Origin: Murimonas intestini
GTDB lineage: Bacteria > Bacillota > Clostridia > Lachnospirales > Lachnospiraceae
DNA length: 64,000 nt
Direction: 5' to 3'
Assembly: GCA_003148945.1 (NCBI GenBank)
Contig: QGGY01000006.1
Coordinates: forward strand, 186,001-250,000
A program made the translations under genes and the position numbers. A model generated the notes under the pieces. That model was not told the DNA's origin. It worked only from the letters and a program-made list of their open reading frames with translations, and made no database searches. This document shows positions 59,987 to 64,000 of this stretch, in pieces (positions within the stretch are counted from its first letter, which is position 1; the number at the start of each line of letters is the position of its first letter).

Positions 59987-60896
59987 GTCTTTCACCTCCG
60001 TCCATCAGGTTCAGGAAGTAATTTTCCAGATCCATACTGTGTACGGAACAGCCTGTAACTGTTATTCCATGTTCCACCATAAGAGTGTTGACTGTCCCCG
60101 TATCCATGAAACCGTAAATATGCAGGGTCTTTCTGTCATACACCTCGTATTCGGCTTCCGGTATTGTCTCAGACAAAAGTGCGGCTGCCCTGTCAGCATT
60201 GTCCACCTCCAGAAGGAGGAAATCCCTGCATATCTCTTCCAGTTCTTCTTTTGACATCTGCCTGATAAGCTCCCCGTCTTTAATAATCCCATAATCCGAC
60301 GCCAGCTTGCTGAGTTCTCCCAGTATATGGGAACTGATGAGTATCGTCTTCCCCTGCTCTTCATTAAGCCTTCTCAGACTCTCCCTGATTTCCCTGATCC
60401 CTTCCGGGTCAAGTCCGTTTATGGGCTCATCCAGCACCAGCAGGTCGGGATTACCCAGAAGCGCCATTGCTATGCCCAGCCTCTGTTTCATCCCCATGGA
60501 AAAGCTCTTCACTTTTTTCTTGCCTGTGTCTGCTATTCCCATCAGTTCCATAGCCTCATCGACACCGCCATCCTTTACAAGGCCCATGCATTTTGCTTTC
60601 AGCAGCATGTTCTCCCTGGCGCTTAAATTGGGGTAGAGTCCCGGAGCTTCTATCAGGATGCCCAGCCTCCTTCTTGCCGTCTCCCCGCTCACCGGTTTTC
60701 CGAATACCCGGATATCACCCTGTGACGGATGAACAAGTCCGCTGATCATTTTCAGAGTAGTAGATTTACCTGCCCCATTCCTTCCGATAAATCCATAAAT
60801 ACTTCCTGATTTTACCCTGAGGTCCACATGGTCCACGGCCGCTTTATCACCGTAGATCTTCGTGAGTCCCTGGGTCTCTACTGCATATTCTGTCAT
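59979..60896 (-). CDS. ABC transporter ATP-binding protein (BcrA/lantibiotic-type)
   Basis: 305 residues from the ATG at 60896 with GGAGG 8 nt upstream. Walker A G-R-N-G-A-G-K-S-T near 38-46, signature F-S-M-G-M-K-Q-R near 134, Walker B L-L-V-L-D-E-P-I-N-G-L-D near 156, H-loop S-S-H. The C-terminal 80 residues match the extra domain of BcrA-type ATPases. Energises the permease encoded next. Such pairs beside a two-component system commonly protect against bacitracin-like or lantibiotic peptides. Function inferred from family. Confidence 0.92.
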   Translation of the reverse strand: MTEYAVETQGLTKIYGDKAAVDHVDLRVKSGSIYGFIGRNGAGKSTTLKMISGLVHPSQGDIRVFGKPVSGETARRRLGILIEAPGLYPNLSARENMLLKAKCMGLVKDGGVDEAMELMGIADTGKKKVKSFSMGMKQRLGIAMALLGNPDLLVLDEPINGLDPEGIREIRESLRRLNEEQGKTILISSHILGELSKLASDYGIIKDGELIRQMSKEELEEICRDFLLLEVDNADRAAALLSETIPEAEYEVYDRKTLHIYGFMDTGTVNTLMVEHGITVTGCSVHSMDLENYFLNLMDGGERHA

Positions 60897-60961
60897 TTTA
60901 CTGACCTCCATATCTTTCATCTGGCTGCTGTCAGCAGCTGTCTTTTCTTTACCATGACATG

Positions 60962-61014
60962 AGTATACAAAAGAAATCTTCAATCTTCGCAAAGAAAAGT
61001 TTAAGAAAGTTTAA
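60962..61014 (-). promoter_or_regulatory. candidate response-regulator site and promoter before the ABC genes
   Basis: Direct repeats GAAAAGTTTAA (60994-61004) and GAAAGTTTAA (61005-61014), one helical turn apart and overlapping the regulator's stop codon, with TATACT as a -10 (60962-60967 on the minus strand) and no clear -35. This is the layout expected for a PhoB/OmpR-family-activated promoter. Confidence 0.45.
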
Positions 61015-61666
61015 AGCCCATTCCCCAGACTGTCTGGATATACTGGTCAGTGCCGCTCTCCTTTAGCTTAGAGCGGATATTGCTGATATGGACATTGATC
61101 GTCTTATCTTCAATATAGCATTCATCCTCCCAGGCATATTCATAGATGACCTGCTTAGTGAATACTCTTTTGGGATGGCGCGCCATCAGCTCAAGGATCT
61201 TGAACTCGTGGCGGGTCAGTTCCACTGGTGTGCCTGAAACTGTCATTTCCTGGGTATCTGGATTGATCTTCCACTCCCTGTAAGTGATCTCACTGTCCTC
61301 GCTGCTGTAGCTCACCCTGCGCAGCTGTACCTGTATCCTGACAAGCAGCTCCCTCAGTTCAAAGGGCTTGCATATATAGTCATCAGCTCCCGCACTTAAC
61401 AGGCTCACCTTACTGTCCAGCTCATTCTTTGCCGACAGCACGATCACCGGCGTCTTTCCGGCAAACCTGCCCAAAAGCTCCTCACCGCTGATTCCCGGCA
61501 GCATCAGATCCAGCAGGACCAGGTCAAATTTCTCCATTCCGTAACGCAGCATTCCCTCACTGCCCGAGAAAGCCTGCACGCAGCTGTATCCATTCTGCCC
61601 CAGGTACTCGGCTGTCATATTGTTTATATTTGTATCGTCTTCAATAATTAATATTTTCTGTTCCAT
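61001..61666 (-). CDS. OmpR-family response regulator
   Basis: 221 residues from the ATG at 61666. Receiver domain (about 1-115) with I-I-E-D-D, phosphoacceptor Asp in L-V-L-L-D-L-M-L-P and K-P-F; C-terminal winged helix (about 125-220) with T-R-H-E-F-K-I-L-E-L-M-A and Y-I-Q-T-V-W-G-M-G-F-K-L. Controls the ABC transporter genes that follow 104 nt downstream, signalling from the kinase at 58254. First gene of the module; the ribosome binding site is modest (CAGGGTG 11 nt away). Confidence 0.92.
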   Translation of the reverse strand: MEQKILIIEDDTNINNMTAEYLGQNGYSCVQAFSGSEGMLRYGMEKFDLVLLDLMLPGISGEELLGRFAGKTPVIVLSAKNELDSKVSLLSAGADDYICKPFELRELLVRIQVQLRRVSYSSEDSEITYREWKINPDTQEMTVSGTPVELTRHEFKILELMARHPKRVFTKQVIYEYAWEDECYIEDKTINVHISNIRSKLKESGTDQYIQTVWGMGFKLS

Positions 61667-61707
61667 CTTTTCTGCACCCTGTCTGTCATATTTCCTGGAC
61701 TGCAAAA

Positions 61708-61750
61708 GGCTGCCGGCCCTGCCGCACCATAGCGGCAGGCTCCGGCAGCC
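61708..61750 (-). terminator. two-tier intrinsic terminator after glcK
   Basis: Outer GGCTGCCGG/CCGGCAGCC (61708-61716 with 61742-61750) and inner CCTGCCGC/GCGGCAGG (61718-61725 with 61732-61739) stems, followed by TTTTG on the minus strand. Ends the hprK-glcK transcript. Confidence 0.8.
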
Positions 61751-61770
61751 CCTGACTGCGCCCGGCTGTA

Positions 61771-62706
61771 TCAGTCCAAAACCAGCCTTGCTGCTCCGTA
61801 AATACCTGCATCATTTCCCAGTTCAGCCAGTGCAAACGCTGTATCTTTGCATCCGCTGAAAGCATATTCCCTGTAATACTTCCTTATATAATCGATGACT
61901 ACCTGTCCGGCCTTGGACACCCCTCCGCCGATAACAAATACTTCCGGATCTACAACGCCTGCGATAACTGCAAGTGCCGTGCCCAGGTATTTTCCAAACT
62001 GCTCTGCGATCTCCGCAGCCAGTCCGTCCTTTTCCTTGACTGCATCAAATACCGTCTTGGCGCTGACCGGCCCATTTCTGAGAACAGATGGCGCATCTGA
62101 CTCATCCAGCATTTTATTTGCAAGGCGGACGATCCCTGTAGCTGATACAAACTGCTCCAGACATCCTTTATTCCCGCAGTTGCAGCTCTCTTCCATGGAA
62201 TCCTCCACATGTATATGTCCGATCTCACCGCCGGCTCCGTGGCTGCCTGTGACGATTTTGCCATTGACGATGATGCCGCCGCCCACTCCTGTTCCCAGGG
62301 TCACCATGACTACATTATGGTATCCGGCTCCGCCGCCCTTCCACATCTCGCCAAGAGCCGCTACATTAGCGTCATTTCCTGCACGAACAGGAAGCCCTGT
62401 CATTTTTTCCATCTCTTCTGTCAGCTGCAGATATCCCCAGTGGAGATTCACTGCCACCATGACATTCCCTTCTTCATCAACAGGCCCCGGCACACCGATG
62501 CCCACTCCTGCTATCTCTTCCCTGTCCAGCTTTTTCTCAAGAATCTTGGCAGCGATAGTATCCGCCACATCAGGAAGGATATTGATCCCGTTATTCTCTG
62601 TTCTTGTATGGATCTCCCACTTATCCAGCACTTCTCCCTTTACATCAAACAGTCCGCACTTTACAGTAGTTCCGCCTACATCAATTCCAAAACAATATTT
62701 CTTCAT
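61771..62706 (-). CDS. glcK: ROK family glucokinase
   Basis: 311 residues. ATP-binding D-V-G-G-T-T-V-K at 9-16; sugar-binding N-D-A-N-V-A near 105; G-T-G-V-G-G-G-I near 137; G-H-I-H-V near 155 and the zinc motif C-N-C-G-N-K-G-C-L-E-Q-F near 167-178, typical of glucokinases. Phosphorylates free glucose in the cytoplasm, for example the glucose left after phosphorolysis or hydrolysis of the sugars imported by the operons in this window. Starts 2 nt after hprK, so co-translated. The hprK-glcK pairing is common in Lachnospiraceae. Confidence 0.93.
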   Translation of the reverse strand: MKKYCFGIDVGGTTVKCGLFDVKGEVLDKWEIHTRTENNGINILPDVADTIAAKILEKKLDREEIAGVGIGVPGPVDEEGNVMVAVNLHWGYLQLTEEMEKMTGLPVRAGNDANVAALGEMWKGGGAGYHNVVMVTLGTGVGGGIIVNGKIVTGSHGAGGEIGHIHVEDSMEESCNCGNKGCLEQFVSATGIVRLANKMLDESDAPSVLRNGPVSAKTVFDAVKEKDGLAAEIAEQFGKYLGTALAVIAGVVDPEVFVIGGGVSKAGQVVIDYIRKYYREYAFSGCKDTAFALAELGNDAGIYGAARLVLD

Positions 62707-62708
62707 AA

Positions 62709-63653
62709 CTATTCTTCTCCTTCTGGTGTTCTTCTTTTAGCCAGTGAATTCTGCACACGGTTGTACAGTTCCTGGGCTGCATTATATCCCATCTTCTTCT
62801 GCCTGTGGTTAACTGCTGCCGATTCAACAATAACGGCCAGGTTCCTGCCCGGTCTGATGGGAAGTGAATGGCAGACGACCTTATTTCCTAAAAACTCTGT
62901 ATATTCCTCTTCCAGTCCCAGCCTGTCGTATTCCTTCTCCTTGTCCCACTCTTCCAACTTGATGACAAGGTCGATAGACTGGGTATTCTTAACACTCTCA
63001 ACACCGAACAGCGTCTTTACGTCAATGATGCCGATACCTCTCAGCTCTATAAAGTGCCTTGTAATATCCGGCGCGCTTCCTATCAGAGTCTCATCGCTGA
63101 CCCTGCGCAGCTCCACCACATCATCTGATACAAGCCTGTGTCCCCTCTTGATCAGCTCCAGGGCAGCCTCGCTCTTGCCGATACCGCTCTCTCCCATGAT
63201 CAGGACACCCTCGCCGTATACATCCACCAGCACTCCGTGGATAGAGATACAGGGAGCCAGCTCTACGTTCAGCCACCTGATGATCTCCGCCATAAAGGAG
63301 GATGTGGTCTTGGTGGTAGTGAGCACCGGGACCTGGTACTTGTGGGCCAGCTCCAGCATATCCTCATCCGGCTCTGTCTTAGTCGTATATATGACGCAGG
63401 GGATCTTGCTGGCCAGAAACTGTTCATATACAGGCAGTTTCTTTTCTCTTGGAAGATGCTCCAGATAAGTATATTCCACATATCCGATTATCTGTACTCG
63501 CTCTGAATCAAAATGATCAAAATACCCTGTAAGCTGCAGGGCCGGCCTGTTGATATCCGGAAGTGTCAGCTTAACGGGCGACATATCAATATCAGGCGTC
63601 ACATTTTTTAAATTCAGCTTTTCTACTAATTTCGTTAAAGGTACGCTGCTCAT
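62709..63653 (-). CDS. hprK: HPr kinase/phosphorylase
   Basis: 314 residues, full length. N-terminal domain (about 1-130), Walker A G-E-S-G-I-G-K-S at 154-161, the Asp pair in L-V-S-D-D-V at 174-179 and the HprK signature L-R-G-I-G-I-I-D-V near 203. Phosphorylates Ser46 of HPr in response to fructose-1,6-bisphosphate and removes the group at high phosphate, setting CcpA-dependent catabolite repression and so the use of the sugar operons in this window. GGAGAAGGAG lies before the ATG at 63653. Between uvrC and glcK. Confidence 0.97.
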   Translation of the reverse strand: MSSVPLTKLVEKLNLKNVTPDIDMSPVKLTLPDINRPALQLTGYFDHFDSERVQIIGYVEYTYLEHLPREKKLPVYEQFLASKIPCVIYTTKTEPDEDMLELAHKYQVPVLTTTKTTSSFMAEIIRWLNVELAPCISIHGVLVDVYGEGVLIMGESGIGKSEAALELIKRGHRLVSDDVVELRRVSDETLIGSAPDITRHFIELRGIGIIDVKTLFGVESVKNTQSIDLVIKLEEWDKEKEYDRLGLEEEYTEFLGNKVVCHSLPIRPGRNLAVIVESAAVNHRQKKMGYNAAQELYNRVQNSLAKRRTPEGEE

Positions 63654-63764
63654 AGATGTTCTCCTTCTCCAAATTCATTCTCCCGGCAGCGCCCTTTGGG
63701 GACTGCCTGTTTTGTTACTATTCTACCATACTTATTCCGGAACATCAAACCGTAATAAATTTTC

Positions 63765-64000
63765 TTAATGGAAAAATTCATATACCTTCCTGGCGCTGGC
63801 CTCGTTCATGGAAGGGGCCCCCGCCAGTTCTTCCACACTTGCCTCCCGCACTGCCTCCAGGGATTTGAATGTCCTCATCAGTGACTTTCTCCTGGCCGGA
63901 CCGATGCCATCTATATCATCCAGGATAGAATGTACCTGCTCCTTGCTTCTCAGTGACCTGTGGTATTCTATAGCAAACCTGTGGGCCTCGTCCTGGATCC
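63765..64000 (-). CDS. uvrC: excinuclease ABC subunit C (partial, C-terminal end only)
   Basis: The last 78 residues of a gene running in from beyond the right edge. Starts inside [12 protein letters not shown], which is the UvrC C-terminal nuclease-domain signature, followed by a helix-hairpin-helix pair ([10 protein letters not shown] and [11 protein letters not shown]) and TAA at 63765. UvrC makes both incisions in nucleotide excision repair. 111 bp before hprK in the same direction; uvrC-hprK is a conserved order in clostridia. Confidence 0.93.
   Translation of the reverse strand, partial: IQDEAHRFAIEYHRSLRSKEQVHSILDDIDGIGPARRKSLMRTFKSLEAVREASVEELAGAPSMNEASARKVYEFFH

Noticed and set aside
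62209-63468. 419-codon open frame on the plus strand
   Set aside because: Shadow of hprK and glcK, both unmistakable on the minus strand.
1-64000. CRISPR arrays, tRNA/rRNA genes, insertion sequences, prophage
   Set aside because: No regularly spaced long repeats, cloverleaf sequences, transposase or phage-type genes were found on reading both strands.

Overview
The window looks like the chromosome of a low-to-mid GC Gram-positive anaerobe of the Lachnospiraceae type (Clostridium cluster XIVa relatives). The grounds are AGGAGG-type ribosome binding sites, the uvrC-hprK-ROK glucokinase order, a DUF4250 gene, three CUT1-type sugar ABC transporters with no ATPase of their own, GH65 phosphorylases, YesMN-type and AraC-type regulators, and an Lsa-type ABC-F gene. 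This is inferred from gene content. No rRNA, tRNA, CRISPR array, transposase or phage gene was seen.

Layout. (a) 1-5994: minus-strand catabolic operon (Gfo/Idh/MocA dehydrogenase, TIM-barrel sugar isomerase, second dehydrogenase, then a GH65 phosphorylase cut by the left edge) with a divergent AraC regulator. (b) 6101-7785: membrane-anchored propeller-like protein and a small conserved protein of unknown role. (c) 7829-15821: two AraC regulators, then an operon of ADP-ribosylglycohydrolase-family protein, binding protein, two permeases and an MGH1-like glycosidase. (d) 15776-23328: LacI regulator and a complete alpha-glucoside phosphorolysis operon (binding lipoprotein, two permeases, GH65 phosphorylase, beta-phosphoglucomutase) with a readable promoter, operator and terminator. 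(e) 23329-26018: AT-rich segment with a secreted protein and a lipoprotein, both unrecognised. (f) 26024-33831: clpB with a translationally coupled DUF4250 gene, a glycolipid-type acyltransferase/glycosyltransferase pair, a third Gfo/Idh/MocA enzyme, and an Lsa-type ABC-F gene behind a leader that looks like a transcription attenuator. (g) 33832-47834: YesMN two-component system and a long operon joining a sugar ABC importer to a GH106-like glycosidase, a LarA-type racemase, an AEC carrier and a LeuC/LeuD-type hydro-lyase. (h) 47936-58261: two paralogous membrane polysaccharide deacetylases, a trigger-factor-like lipoprotein, DUF1934 protein, glutamate racemase, YigZ protein and a class A penicillin-binding protein. 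(i) 58254-61666: response regulator, ABC ATPase, ABC permease and histidine kinase module. (j) 61771-64000: ROK glucokinase, HPr kinase and the end of uvrC.

How it fits together. Most of the first 48 kb is carbohydrate scavenging: each transporter has its own regulator type (AraC, LacI, YesMN) and its own cytoplasmic enzymes. The LacI operon should turn a glucosyl disaccharide into beta-glucose-1-phosphate and then glucose-6-phosphate. The ROK glucokinase and HPr kinase at the right end belong to general glucose metabolism and catabolite control. The last 16 kb is mainly cell-envelope work.

The two most interesting places are the leader of the ABC-F gene (33438-33805), with a 7-codon upstream ORF, a 13-bp long-range helix and an intrinsic terminator, and the LarA/AEC/LeuCD block (33832-37870), which suggests uptake, racemisation and dehydration of a hydroxy acid rather than leucine synthesis.
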